In this document: positions 53,981-63,431 of the stretch, piece after piece
Layout of the letters: each line of letters opens with the position of its first letter
How positions within the stretch are numbered: the first letter of the stretch is position 1
NCBI RefSeq assembly: GCF_003201105.1
Contig: NZ_QICJ01000002.1
Location: 310,001 to 374,000 of the forward strand
Length of the DNA stretch: 64,000 nt
Source of the DNA: Dyella sp. AtDHG13
GTDB taxonomy: Bacteria > Pseudomonadota > Gammaproteobacteria > Xanthomonadales > Rhodanobacteraceae
Direction of reading: 5' to 3'
Notes under the pieces: model-generated
The model's input: the letters and a program-made list of their open reading frames with translations, nothing else
The model's database searches: none
What the model was told of the DNA's origin: nothing
Translations under genes and position numbers: made by a program

Positions 53981-54838
53981 ATGACACCCATGCGCCGCCC
54001 CGCGTCTTCGCGCCTTGCCTGTGCCCGCTCCCTCCTCGCCGTGCTGTGCCTGGGCATGCTTTCGGTGCCGGCGGCCAAGGCGGATACACCCGACTACTGG
54101 GATGGCGACTGGCACGGAAGCATCCAGCCCTACGGATGGCTCCCCGGCATCAGCGCCGAGACCCGCTACCAACTGCCCAACAACGCCGGCACGGTGGATC
54201 AGAAGACCGACAACAGCATCTTCGATTACCTCAGCGGCGCCTTCATGCTCGATGGCACCGTACGCAAGGGCGACTGGGGCATCTACGGCGATGTCGACTG
54301 GGTGAAGTTCTCCGATGAAAAAGGCCGTTTCACCAACATCGGGGGACAGCGTTTCGGGGCCAATGCCAATCTCGACACGCGCTGGAACATGAAGGGCGGC
54401 ATGGTGACATTGGCCGGCCTCTACACCGTGGCCCATGGCCAGCAGGGCTATATCGACGTGGTGTTCGGCGCCCGTTACCTGTGGCTCAAGGGCAATCTCA
54501 ACTGGGACTTCAGCCTGACGGGCAATCGCGGCAACCTCGATATCGCCAACAGCGGGCATCTCAACAACCAGACCCATGTGACCGATGGCATCGTCGGCAT
54601 TCGCGGCCGCTGGTCGCCCTTTGCGGGCAGCAACTGGTTCTTCCCCTATTACGCGGACATCGGCGCGGGCGGTTCGGACAACACCTACCAGCTCATGGTT
54701 GGCGTGGCCTATGGTTTCCATTGGGGCGACATCGCGCTCAACTATCGCGACGTGGAATACAAGAAGAACAGTGGCGGCGAGTTCCTCAAGAGCGTGGAAC
54801 TGAGCGGACCAGCGCTCAGCCTGACCTGGCACTTCTGA
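53981..54838 (+). CDS. outer-membrane beta-barrel protein, unknown function
   Basis: 285 residues. Signal peptide (LLAVLCLGMLSVPAAKA), then alternating strands (WHGSIQPYGWLPGISAETRY; GARYLWLKGNLNWDF; YQLMVGVAYGFHWGDIALNY) and a C-terminal aromatic residue (LSLTWHF), the signal for outer-membrane insertion. An ATG three codons downstream is an alternative start. It precedes a polytopic inner-membrane protein gene by 31 bases. Confidence 0.75.
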   Translation: MTPMRRPASSRLACARSLLAVLCLGMLSVPAAKADTPDYWDGDWHGSIQPYGWLPGISAETRYQLPNNAGTVDQKTDNSIFDYLSGAFMLDGTVRKGDWGIYGDVDWVKFSDEKGRFTNIGGQRFGANANLDTRWNMKGGMVTLAGLYTVAHGQQGYIDVVFGARYLWLKGNLNWDFSLTGNRGNLDIANSGHLNNQTHVTDGIVGIRGRWSPFAGSNWFFPYYADIGAGGSDNTYQLMVGVAYGFHWGDIALNYRDVEYKKNSGGEFLKSVELSGPALSLTWHF

Positions 54839-54869
54839 GCGGCGGCACAGGGCCATCGAAGCACACCGC

Positions 54870-56039
54870 GTGAGCGAGCCCACGTCCAGCATCTTCGAGG
54901 AACCCAAGCACGTTGCCGTGCTGCGGCGGCTACGCCTGATCAAGCCTGAGCAACGCGCCCAGGCTTTCCGGCGCGTGGTGATCGCCGTGCTCGTGTCGTG
55001 GGTGCCGCTTGCCCTGCTTTCGGCGGTGCATGCCGTCATCGACGGACATCCGGAATTGCTGCATGCGTTCTTCACCGACATCGCTGTGCACGCACGCTAC
55101 CTGCTGGCGGTGCCTATCCTGATTCTTTCGGAATACATCATTCTTCCGCGCCTTGACATCACCGCCCGGCATTTTCTCGTTTCGCGGATCATCGATGCCT
55201 CCGACCGCGAGCGCTTCGATGAAGCGGTGGCATCGACGCGCCGCCTCAGCGTGGGCATCTGGCCATCCGCCGGCATGACGGTACTGGTCTATGCCATCGT
55301 CGTCGTCATTGCCCTGACCGTCCACCCCGGCCTGTTCCCGGCGTGGCACCACGCGGACGATGCCAGCCACCTCTCGCTTGCGGGCTGGTGGCACATGCTG
55401 ATCAGTCTTCCGCTGCTGCTTGGCCTGCTGCTCAGCTGGGTATGGCGCGTCGGCGTGTGGACGCGATTCCTGCATCAGGTGTCGCGCATGAACCTGCACC
55501 TGATCGCCTCGCACCCGGACAAGGCCGCCGGGCTGCAGTTCGTCGCATTTTCCCCACGGATGTTCATGTCGCTGGCGCTGACCATCGGCATCATCACGGC
55601 GGGAACCTTCGCCAACGAAGTCTTCCATCTCGGGCTCAACCCGCTGGATCATCCCGCCGTTCCGATCGCCACCGCCCTCGTGGTGGTGGCCATCTTCATC
55701 AGTCCGCCGCTGATCTTCGGGCGCTCGTTGCTGATGGCGTGGCGCCGCGGCGTCTTCGAGTACGGCGCCCTGGCCAGCAAGCTCGGTACCCAGTTCGAGG
55801 ACAAGTGGCTGGGCGCGGATAGCCTTGTCGATCAGGAATCGCTGGAGAAGCCCGACTTCTCCTCCACTACCGACCTCTATGGCGTGACCGCCAACGTCTA
55901 CGCCATGCGCCCGATGCTGTTCGACCCGCGCGCGGCCATTTCGCTCGCCGTGGCTACGCTGCTGCCCTTCGCGCCGATCTGGCTGTCGGTGATTCCCGCC
56001 AAGGTCATTCTTACGCAGTTGCTGAAGCTGGTCGTCTGA
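54870..56039 (+). CDS. polytopic inner-membrane protein, unknown function
   Basis: 389 residues from a GTG start. Six to seven hydrophobic segments (VVIAVLVSWVPLALLSAVHA; MLISLPLLLGLLLSWVWRVG; MFMSLALTIGIITAG; TALVVVAIFISPPLI; ISLAVATLLPFAPIWL). The cytoplasmic loops are charged. No transporter or enzyme motif was recognised. Probably in one operon with the outer-membrane protein upstream, suggesting an envelope role. Confidence 0.65.
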   Translation: MSEPTSSIFEEPKHVAVLRRLRLIKPEQRAQAFRRVVIAVLVSWVPLALLSAVHAVIDGHPELLHAFFTDIAVHARYLLAVPILILSEYIILPRLDITARHFLVSRIIDASDRERFDEAVASTRRLSVGIWPSAGMTVLVYAIVVVIALTVHPGLFPAWHHADDASHLSLAGWWHMLISLPLLLGLLLSWVWRVGVWTRFLHQVSRMNLHLIASHPDKAAGLQFVAFSPRMFMSLALTIGIITAGTFANEVFHLGLNPLDHPAVPIATALVVVAIFISPPLIFGRSLLMAWRRGVFEYGALASKLGTQFEDKWLGADSLVDQESLEKPDFSSTTDLYGVTANVYAMRPMLFDPRAAISLAVATLLPFAPIWLSVIPAKVILTQLLKLVV

Positions 56040-56045
56040 CAGCGC

Positions 56046-57761
56046 TCAAACCGGTTCCATGTAGCGCAGCAGCAGTCGCGCGCTTTCGCGTCCCTGCCAG
56101 TCGTTGATGACCAGCTCGTATGCCGCGCGCAGCACGGACGGCGGCGGCGTGCCTTCATAGGCGTTGAACATCACCGCATCATGCACCGAGCCGTCGCGCG
56201 GATCGCGCAGGCTCAGTCGCAGGTGCCGCTCGCCCATCACGCGCCAGCTGGCGCACTCGAACAGGTTGTCGAACACGGGCTCCGGAAAGGCCTGCCCCCA
56301 CGGCCCCGCCGCGCGCAGCTGGCGCGCCAGCTCCAGCGTCGCCGCACCCGGCGGCAGTTCGCCATCCGTATGCTGCACCGCCTGCAGATGGTCATCGTCA
56401 AGCCATTCGCGCGCGATGGCGTCGAAGGCTTGCGCAAAGCGCGGATAGTCCTCCGTCTTGAGGCTAAGCCCTGCCGCCATGGCGTGTCCGCCGAAACGCG
56501 CGATCAGGCCGGGATGGCGGGCGTCGATCATGGCCAGCGCATCGCGGATATGGAACCCGGCAATGGATCGTGCGGAACCCCGCAGTTCATCCGGCAGATC
56601 CTCGCTGGCCGGCGCAAAGGCGATCACCGGGCGATGCAGCCGCTCTTTCAGCTTCGATGCCACCAGCCCGACCACGCCGGCGTGCCAACTGGGCTCGAAC
56701 AAGGCGACGCCGACAGCATCGATATCGGCCGCGCGCGACACCATCACCTCGGCCTCGGCCACCATGGCCGCCTGCAATTCGCGGCGTTCCTGGTTGATCG
56801 AGCTGAGGAGTTCCGCATATCTGCGCGCCTGCACCACGTCGTCCGTCAGCAGGCACTCCACGCCGATGCGCATGTCTTCAAGGCGCCCGGCGGCATTGAG
56901 GCGCGGCCCGATCGCAAAGCCCAGGTCACTGGCGCACAAGGTCGCCGCGCTGCGTTGGCTGGCTTCCACCAACGCCATGACGCCCGCGTGGCCGCGCCCG
57001 CTGCGCACCCGGCGCATACCCGCTTCCACCAGCACGCGGTTGTTGAAGTCGAGCGGCACCAGGTCGGCCACCGTGCCCACGGCCACCAGGTCGAGCAGCA
57101 CGGACAGATCCGGCTCGCTGCCAGAGGCGAAAGCGCCCAGCTCGCGCAATGACGCACGCAATGCCAGCAGCAGATAGAACATCACGCCCACGCCGGCCAG
57201 CGCCTTGCTGGGAAACGTGTCGCCGCCCAGGTTGGGATTTACCATGGCGTCGGCAGCGGGCAGCTGTTCGCCTGGCAGATGGTGGTCCGTGACGATGACG
57301 CGGATGCCGCGTGCCTGCGCGGCGGCTACGCCGGCGATGCTGGCCACGCCGTTGTCCACGGTGATGATCAGCTGCGGTGCCGGCTGCAGGGATTCCACCA
57401 GCGCTGGGCTAAGACCATAGCCATGCACGAACCGGTTCGGCACCGCGTAATCGACGCGTCGCGCGCCCAGCATGCGCAGCCCGCGCACGGCGACGGCCGT
57501 GCCGGTCGCGCCATCGCAGTCGTAGTCGCCCGCGATCAGGATGGACCAGTCGTCACGGATCGCTTCCGACAAAAGCGCGACGGCCTTATCGAGCCCGCCC
57601 AGTTGCTGCGGCGACAATAGGCGCGCCAGCCGATACTCGGCATCGTCGGGAGTAAGCACGCCGCGCGCCGCGAACACCTGCTGAAGCACCGGATGGACGT
57701 CCAAACCCCAACCCGAAGGGGCGCCCTGCGCCGCGCGCCGTCGAAGACTAACCTTCTTCAC
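56046..57761 (-). CDS. recJ: single-stranded-DNA exonuclease RecJ
   Basis: 571 residues from a GTG that overlaps the upstream stop (GTGA); an ATG at 57797 is an alternative. DHH phosphoesterase motifs: LIAGDYDCDGATGTAVAV, VTDHHLPGEQ and the DHHA1 motif in the C-terminal half (ARFGGHAMAAGLSLKTED). It degrades single-stranded DNA 5' to 3' in RecF-pathway repair. The neighbour is the RpfE-like gene, the same order as in Xanthomonas. Confidence 0.94.
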   Translation of the reverse strand: MKKVSLRRRAAQGAPSGWGLDVHPVLQQVFAARGVLTPDDAEYRLARLLSPQQLGGLDKAVALLSEAIRDDWSILIAGDYDCDGATGTAVAVRGLRMLGARRVDYAVPNRFVHGYGLSPALVESLQPAPQLIITVDNGVASIAGVAAAQARGIRVIVTDHHLPGEQLPAADAMVNPNLGGDTFPSKALAGVGVMFYLLLALRASLRELGAFASGSEPDLSVLLDLVAVGTVADLVPLDFNNRVLVEAGMRRVRSGRGHAGVMALVEASQRSAATLCASDLGFAIGPRLNAAGRLEDMRIGVECLLTDDVVQARRYAELLSSINQERRELQAAMVAEAEVMVSRAADIDAVGVALFEPSWHAGVVGLVASKLKERLHRPVIAFAPASEDLPDELRGSARSIAGFHIRDALAMIDARHPGLIARFGGHAMAAGLSLKTEDYPRFAQAFDAIAREWLDDDHLQAVQHTDGELPPGAATLELARQLRAAGPWGQAFPEPVFDNLFECASWRVMGERHLRLSLRDPRDGSVHDAVMFNAYEGTPPPSVLRAAYELVINDWQGRESARLLLRYMEPV

Positions 57762-58678
57762 GCGCCACTCCCGCGCCAGAAGCGCAGCCGATGCCATGGG
57801 CGATGCAGCCAGCGCTCACCACTGGCGAAGCTGAGCTGCAGAGCATGCTTTTTCGCCAGTGCGACGAGAACGTCCGCCCATTGCGTGGCGATATCGTCCA
57901 CGGGCAGATCCTGCAGATCGACCAGCGTTCCCGGCGTCGCGGCGGATACCGACGCTTTCGTGCGTGGCGTGCAGGAAACACGCGCCTGCTTCGCCAGCGC
58001 GGCCAGCAACAGATCGTCGCCAATCACCTGGGTGAGCGTGGCACTCACGGAACCCGGCAAGACACCGCCACCCCATAGCCACAGGTGGTTCACCGGCGGC
58101 AGGCCGCGGGCGCGGCGCTCTTCATTGAGTGGATGCTGATGCAGCATCACCTGCACGTCGTTGAGCAGGATGCGCCAGGGACGCCCTTGCTCGCCTTGCG
58201 GCAGGTGGTAGTAGAGATCCTCGCCCAGCGCCTGCTCGGGCGCGGCGAAATCGGGGATGTCCATACCGGCGGACAAACGCACGTGCCAGTGATCGGGCGA
58301 CGACACCCGCAGCGCCATGCCGGCTTCGTCGAACAAGGGATTCAACGCGTCGGCAAGCCGCTGCGCATCGTCGTCGGACAACTGCATCTGCCCGTAGGCG
58401 AGCAGGCGCGCACCGTTGAGATCGGGCTGCACCCACGCGGGATCGGCGCACAACCACGCATCCGTCCCGGCATCGCCGGCGATCAACTTCCTGGTCAACG
58501 CCCCCGCCGGCAACGGATTGGACAAGCCAAAACGCGACGCCAGACCTTCCATATAGCCACGCGCGCCGCCGGCCAGCGGATCGGCTTTGCGCAGCAGGCT
58601 CCGCAGCGGATGGTTCGGCGCGAACCTCGCGAGGTGGGGCAGCCAGATATCGATCACGCGGCGGGCCGGATCGTCCAT
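57758..58678 (-). CDS. rpfE: RpfE-like protein (annotated in relatives as phosphoglycerate mutase-like)
   Basis: 306 residues from MDDPARRVIDIWLPHLARFA. Conserved-looking blocks: NHPLRSLLRKADPLAGGARG, LCADPAWVQPDLNGARLLAY and LPPVNHLWLWGGGVLPGSVS. From memory of the Xanthomonas locus this matches RpfE, encoded next to recJ; homologues are often labelled phosphoglycerate mutase. The molecular function is not established. It lies between an ABC-F gene (4-base gap) and recJ (4-base overlap), probably one operon. Confidence 0.55.
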   Translation of the reverse strand: MDDPARRVIDIWLPHLARFAPNHPLRSLLRKADPLAGGARGYMEGLASRFGLSNPLPAGALTRKLIAGDAGTDAWLCADPAWVQPDLNGARLLAYGQMQLSDDDAQRLADALNPLFDEAGMALRVSSPDHWHVRLSAGMDIPDFAAPEQALGEDLYYHLPQGEQGRPWRILLNDVQVMLHQHPLNEERRARGLPPVNHLWLWGGGVLPGSVSATLTQVIGDDLLLAALAKQARVSCTPRTKASVSAATPGTLVDLQDLPVDDIATQWADVLVALAKKHALQLSFASGERWLHRPWHRLRFWRGSGA

Positions 58679-58682
58679 GCGC

Positions 58683-60590
58683 TCATGCCTCCAGCTTTTC
58701 GTAGAGTTCGAGCCATTCGCCCTCCAACGTTTCCTTCTCACGGCGAAGCTCGGCCTGCCGCTGCCCCAGTCGCATCATCTCGGCCGTGGGGCCATTGTAG
58801 GTTTCCGGGTCCGCCAGCTTGGTATCGAGCGCGGCGAGTTCGCCTTCGAGCGTGGCGATGCGTGTCTCCAGTTTCTTCACGCGCTGGCGTGCCGCCTTGT
58901 CGTTCTCGCGTTCGGCGGCCGTGCGCTGGCGGCGCTCTTCCGGTGTTTCCACGCGTTCGACCGGCTTGGCGGTTTCCTTTTTCTTGGCTTTCTTGGCCTC
59001 CGAGCCGCGACTGCGCAACCAGCGCGCATAGTCGTCGAGGTCGCCATCGAACGGTTCCACGCTGCCGTCGGCCACGCGCCAGAAGCTGTCGCTCACCATG
59101 CCGAGCAGATGGCGATCGTGCGAAACCAGCACCAACGCGCCATCGAATTCGGCAAGCGCATCGGCCAGCGCTTCGCGCATGTCCAGATCGAGGTGGTTGG
59201 TCGGTTCGTCGAGCAGCAGCAGGTTGGGTTTGTCCCAGGCGATCAGCGCCAGTGCGAGTCGCGCGCGTTCGCCGCCGGAGAACCCATCGACCGATTCGAA
59301 GGCGCGATCGCCGGCGAAATTCCACGAGCCCAGGAAATCGCGCAGCGCCTGCGCGGCCACGCCCGGCGCCTTGTCCTGCAGGTGATCGAACGGCGAGGCG
59401 CCTTCGCGCAGGCTTTCCACCGTATGCTGGGCGAAGTAGCCGATCTTCAGGTCCTTGTGCGCCTTGCGCTCACCTGCGAGCGGCGGCAACTCGCCGACCA
59501 GCGTCTTCACCAGCGTGGATTTACCCGCGCCATTGGGACCGAGCAGGCCGATGCGTTCGCCCGCTTCCAGGCGGAAACGCACGTTGCGCAGGATGGTGGC
59601 GGGCGCCACGCCATGCTCGCCGGGATAACCGGCATCCACGTCCTCCATCTGCAGCATGGAATCGGGCAGGCGATCGGGCACCGCGAACTGGAAGCGGAAC
59701 GGGCGCTCCAGGCGCACGGCTTCGGTCCCGGCCAGTTTCTCCAGCCGCTTGACGCGTGACTGCGCCTGCTTGGCCTTGCTGGCCTTGGCCTTGAAGCGAT
59801 CGACGAACGATTGCAGGTGCGCACGCTCGGCCTGTTCGCGTTCATGCGCGATCTGCTGCTGGCGCAACTGTTCCGCGCGCAGACGCTCGAACGCGCTGTA
59901 GTTGCCGGTGTAAAGCTTGCCGGTGCCATCGTTGAGGTGCAGCGTGTGGGTGATCACGCCGTCGAGGAACTCGCGGTCGTGCGAGATCACCAGCAAGGTG
60001 CCCTGGTAGCGGCGCAGCCATTCTTCCAGCCACAGCACGGCATCCAGGTCGAGATGGTTGGTCGGCTCGTCGAGCAGCAGCAGGTCCGAGGGCGCCATCA
60101 GCGCGCGCGCCAGGTTCAGGCGCACGCGCCAGCCGCCGGAGAACTCCTTGACGGGCGTCTCGTGCGTTTCCGGCGCGAAACCCAGGCCATGCAGCAGCCG
60201 GCCGGCGCGCGCACGCGCGTCGTAACCATGCAGCTCCTCGATGCGGTGATGCGCGCGCGCCATCGCCTCGGTGTCGCCGCGTGCCTGCGCATCCAGTTCG
60301 TCCCGCAGCGCCTTGGCCAGTTCCTCGTCGCCGCCCATGACGTATTCGATGGCGGGATCCGGCAAGGCGGGCGTCTCCTGCGCCACCGAGGCCAGGCGGA
60401 TCTTCGCCGGCATGTCCAGGTCGCCGGCATCGGCTTCCACCTGGCCCTGCAGGGCGGCGAACAGGCTGGACTTGCCGCAACCGTTGCGCCCCACCACGCC
60501 GAGCCGCCACCCGGTCTGGATCACCAGGTCGACGTCGGAAAGCAGCAGCCGGCTGCCGCGGCGGAGAGCGAAATGGCGAAACGAAATCAT
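58683..60590 (-). CDS. ABC-F family ATPase (YheS-like)
   Basis: 635 residues, no membrane segments. Two ABC domains with Walker A GRNGCGKSS and GPNGAGKST, signatures KEFSGGWRVRLNLARALM and DGFSGGERARLALALIAW and Walker B LLLLDEPTNHLDLD in both. A charged interdomain linker and a C-terminal coiled coil (RVKKLETRIATLEGELAAL) follow. Such proteins bind the ribosome E site and rescue stalled translation. It is first in the run with rpfE and recJ. Confidence 0.9.
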   Translation of the reverse strand: MISFRHFALRRGSRLLLSDVDLVIQTGWRLGVVGRNGCGKSSLFAALQGQVEADAGDLDMPAKIRLASVAQETPALPDPAIEYVMGGDEELAKALRDELDAQARGDTEAMARAHHRIEELHGYDARARAGRLLHGLGFAPETHETPVKEFSGGWRVRLNLARALMAPSDLLLLDEPTNHLDLDAVLWLEEWLRRYQGTLLVISHDREFLDGVITHTLHLNDGTGKLYTGNYSAFERLRAEQLRQQQIAHEREQAERAHLQSFVDRFKAKASKAKQAQSRVKRLEKLAGTEAVRLERPFRFQFAVPDRLPDSMLQMEDVDAGYPGEHGVAPATILRNVRFRLEAGERIGLLGPNGAGKSTLVKTLVGELPPLAGERKAHKDLKIGYFAQHTVESLREGASPFDHLQDKAPGVAAQALRDFLGSWNFAGDRAFESVDGFSGGERARLALALIAWDKPNLLLLDEPTNHLDLDMREALADALAEFDGALVLVSHDRHLLGMVSDSFWRVADGSVEPFDGDLDDYARWLRSRGSEAKKAKKKETAKPVERVETPEERRQRTAAERENDKAARQRVKKLETRIATLEGELAALDTKLADPETYNGPTAEMMRLGQRQAELRREKETLEGEWLELYEKLEA

Positions 60591-60747
60591 GAGGGCACGT
60601 CATCCGGACCGGGCGTCCTGCCGCCCGAAGCCGCCCATGATAACGGCCCGAATGCCCACGGCGTCGCAATCGCCGCAGATTCGCGTGGATTAGCCCGAAC
60701 AGTTCTGCTACAACGACGCCGCAACGCCTTGTGCGGAGAGGGGAACC

Positions 60748-61101
60748 GTGAACAAGTTCGGAATCAGCAAGTCCAGCATCTGCCTGTCCATTGCCCTGCT
60801 GGCCACCGCCGGCTTCGGCGCGCCCGCCGTTGCGCATGCGGAGAGCCTGCTCGTCAACCGCGTGCAGCAGGAAAAGTCGATGGACCTGCCCTCCCGCGGC
60901 ATGAGCATGGCGGAGGTCGAGAAAAAGTACGGCGCCCCGCAGCGCAAGCTCGCGCCTCGCGGCGGCGACAGCGCCAAGCATCCGGTGATCAACCGCTGGG
61001 ATTACTCCAATTTCATCGTCTATTTCGAGAAGAGCCACGTGATCCACGCCGTGCTCAACACGCCGGCCGGCAACAACACCAATCCCGCCTCCGCCAACTG
61101 A
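60748..61101 (+). CDS. small secreted hypothetical protein
   Basis: 117 residues from a GTG start after AGAGGGGAACC. Signal peptide (ICLSIALLATAGFGAPAVAH, cleavage after AHA), then a short domain with MSMAEVEKKYGAPQRKLAPR and RWDYSNFIVYFEKSHVIHAV. The pattern G-M-x-x-x-x-V-x-x-x-x-G-x-P resembles SmpA/OmlA (BamE-like) repeats. Likely periplasmic. Confidence 0.65.
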   Translation: MNKFGISKSSICLSIALLATAGFGAPAVAHAESLLVNRVQQEKSMDLPSRGMSMAEVEKKYGAPQRKLAPRGGDSAKHPVINRWDYSNFIVYFEKSHVIHAVLNTPAGNNTNPASAN

Positions 61102-61298
61102 TCGGCCTGAGCCTTGCACGCGGCTCGTGGAGACACGGGCCGCGTTGTCGTTTCCGGGCATGACATCCGCGAAGCGCCCCTACACAGACTCTTACGTCGC
61201 ATCGTTTACACTCTGCGCCCTCCACCGTCCCTGCTCGGGATGCCCTGACCCGCTCAGTGGCCCCCAGGGTCGCCGCCCCCGCAAGAGAAACGTTCACG

Positions 61299-62333
61299 AT
61301 GAATGACCATAGCCTTCGCCTTCCGGCGGAATGGGAGCCGCAGTCGGCCGTGCTGATCGCCTGGCCGCACGCTGGCACCGACTGGGCCGACCGCCTGGCC
61401 GATGTGGAAACCACCTATGTGGCGCTGGCCGCCGCGGTCACGCGCTTCCAGTCGCTGATCATCGTGGTGGGCGACAATACGCTGCGCCTGCGCGTGCAGG
61501 CCCTGCTGACCGGCGAGGGCGTCGATCTGTCCAAGGTACGTTTCGTGGAGCTGCCTTACGACGATACGTGGCTGCGCGATTCCGGCCCGATCACGCTGAA
61601 GGCCGATGACGGCGCTTTCCAGCTCACCGATTTCCGCTTCACCGGATGGGGCGGCAAGTTCGGCGCCGAGCAGGACGACGCACTCATCGCCGGCCTCGTG
61701 CAGGAAGGCGTGTTCGGCAAGGCCCTGCACAAGCGCATCGACTGGGCACTCGAGGGCGGCGGCATCGAAAGCGACGGCGTGGGCACCGTGCTCACCACCT
61801 GGCGCTGCCTGACCCAGCGCCATCCCGAGCAGTCGCGCGAACAGATGACCGAGATCCTGAGCGACAGCCTGCACGCCAGGCGTGTGCTGTGGCTCGACTA
61901 CGGCTACCTGGAAGGCGACGACACCGACGCGCACATCGACACGCTGGCGCGCTTCGCCCCGGGCGAGCGCATCGTGTACCAGGCCTGCGACGACGCCAGC
62001 GACCCGCACCACGACGAGCTCAAGCGCATGGGCGAGGAACTCGCCGCGCTACGCACGCCCGAGGGCAAGCCGTACACGCTATATCCCCTGCCCTGGGCCA
62101 AGCCGATCATCGACGAGGGCCGCCGCCTGGCCGCGTCCTATGCCAACTACCTGATCGTCAACGGCGCCGTGCTGGTGCCCGCCTATGGCGACGTGGCCGA
62201 TGACGAGGCCGCCCGCATCATCGGCGAGGCCCATCCGGGCCGCGAGATCGTGCAGGTGCCCTGCCGCCCGCTGATCTGGCAGAACGGCAGCCTGCACTGC
62301 ATCACCATGCAACTTCCCGCGGGCATCGTCTGA
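61299..62333 (+). CDS. aguA: agmatine deiminase
   Basis: 344 residues from MNDHSLRLPAEWEPQSAVLI. PAD-like fold: YDDTWLRDSGPI, ALEGGGIESDG and the catalytic Cys in NGSLHCITMQLP. It converts agmatine to N-carbamoylputrescine. An upstream ATG (61257) lacks a ribosome site. The next gene encodes the following enzyme, completing the route to putrescine. Confidence 0.94.
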   Translation: MNDHSLRLPAEWEPQSAVLIAWPHAGTDWADRLADVETTYVALAAAVTRFQSLIIVVGDNTLRLRVQALLTGEGVDLSKVRFVELPYDDTWLRDSGPITLKADDGAFQLTDFRFTGWGGKFGAEQDDALIAGLVQEGVFGKALHKRIDWALEGGGIESDGVGTVLTTWRCLTQRHPEQSREQMTEILSDSLHARRVLWLDYGYLEGDDTDAHIDTLARFAPGERIVYQACDDASDPHHDELKRMGEELAALRTPEGKPYTLYPLPWAKPIIDEGRRLAASYANYLIVNGAVLVPAYGDVADDEAARIIGEAHPGREIVQVPCRPLIWQNGSLHCITMQLPAGIV

Positions 62334-62381
62334 ACGCAGCCGGTGAAAACCGGCGCGGCATGCTCCATATATGAACCGCCG

Positions 62382-62403
62382 GCCGGCCCCGAACGGGGCC
62401 GGC
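62382..62403 (+). terminator. GC hairpin between aguA and aguB
   Basis: Stem GCCGGCCCC/GGGGCCGGC with loop GAAC. It lacks a clear T-run, so it may attenuate rather than end the transcript. Confidence 0.4.
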
Positions 62404-62464
62404 TTCGTCGTATCCGTTAAACTGGGCGGCCTGCTTCCCCGACAGCCCCTACCGAGACCCGCCG

Positions 62465-63355
62465 ATGACCCGCAAGACCCTCAAAGTCGCCCTGCTGCAG
62501 GAAACCGACCGCGGCAGCCGCGATGCCAATCTCGACGCTATTGAGGCAGGCCTGCGCGAAGCCGCGTCCAAGGGCGTGGAACTGGTGCTGCTGCAGGAGC
62601 TGCATAACGGCCCCTACTTCTGCCAGCGCGAGTCGGTGGATGAGTTCGATCTGGCCGAGACCATCCCGGGCCACAGCACGGCGCGCATCGGCAAGCTGGC
62701 CGGGGAACTGAAGCTGGTGGTGGTCGCATCGCTGTTCGAGAAGCGCGCGACGGGCCTCTACCACAACACCGCCGTGGTGTTCGACCGCTCGGCCGCCATC
62801 GCGGGCAAGTACCGCAAGATGCACATCCCCGACGACCCGGCCTTCTACGAGAAGTTCTACTTCACGCCGGGCGACCTGGGTTTCGATCCCATCGACACCT
62901 CAGTGGGCCGCCTCGGCGTGCTGGTGTGCTGGGACCAGTGGTATCCGGAAGCCGCCCGCCTGATGGCGCTGGCCGGCGCGGACCTGCTGCTCTATCCCAC
63001 CGCCATCGGCTGGGACCCGCAGGACGACCAGGCCGAAAAGGATCGCCAGCGCGAGGCATGGGTGACCGTGCAGCGCGGCCACGCCGTGGCCAACGGCCTG
63101 CCGCTGCTGTCGTGCAACCGCACGGGTTTCGAGGCCGACAAGGCGGGCGTCACCAACGGCATCCAGTTCTGGGGCACCAGCTTCGTGGCTGGGCCGCAGG
63201 GCGAGTTCCTGGCGCAGGCCGGCACGGACCAGCGCGAACTGCTGATCGTGGACGTGGACATGGCGCGCAGCGAACACGTGCGCCGCATCTGGCCGTTCCT
63301 GCGCGACCGCCGCATCGACGCCTACGGCGACCTGCTCAAGCGCTTCCGCGACTGA
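62465..63355 (+). CDS. aguB: N-carbamoylputrescine amidase
   Basis: 296 residues. Nitrilase superfamily triad: Glu in VLLQELHNGPYFCQRE, Lys in GKYRKMHIPDDP and Cys in LGVLVCWDQWYPEAA. It hydrolyses N-carbamoylputrescine to putrescine, CO2 and ammonia, the step after AguA. Length and motifs match the family closely. Confidence 0.94.
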   Translation: MTRKTLKVALLQETDRGSRDANLDAIEAGLREAASKGVELVLLQELHNGPYFCQRESVDEFDLAETIPGHSTARIGKLAGELKLVVVASLFEKRATGLYHNTAVVFDRSAAIAGKYRKMHIPDDPAFYEKFYFTPGDLGFDPIDTSVGRLGVLVCWDQWYPEAARLMALAGADLLLYPTAIGWDPQDDQAEKDRQREAWVTVQRGHAVANGLPLLSCNRTGFEADKAGVTNGIQFWGTSFVAGPQGEFLAQAGTDQRELLIVDVDMARSEHVRRIWPFLRDRRIDAYGDLLKRFRD

Positions 63356-63431
63356 ACAGTCGCCGCGCGCGACTTGCATCACACCGGCACCATCCCCACG
63401 CAGTCCTTAGCCTAAGCGACGCCGACCACGC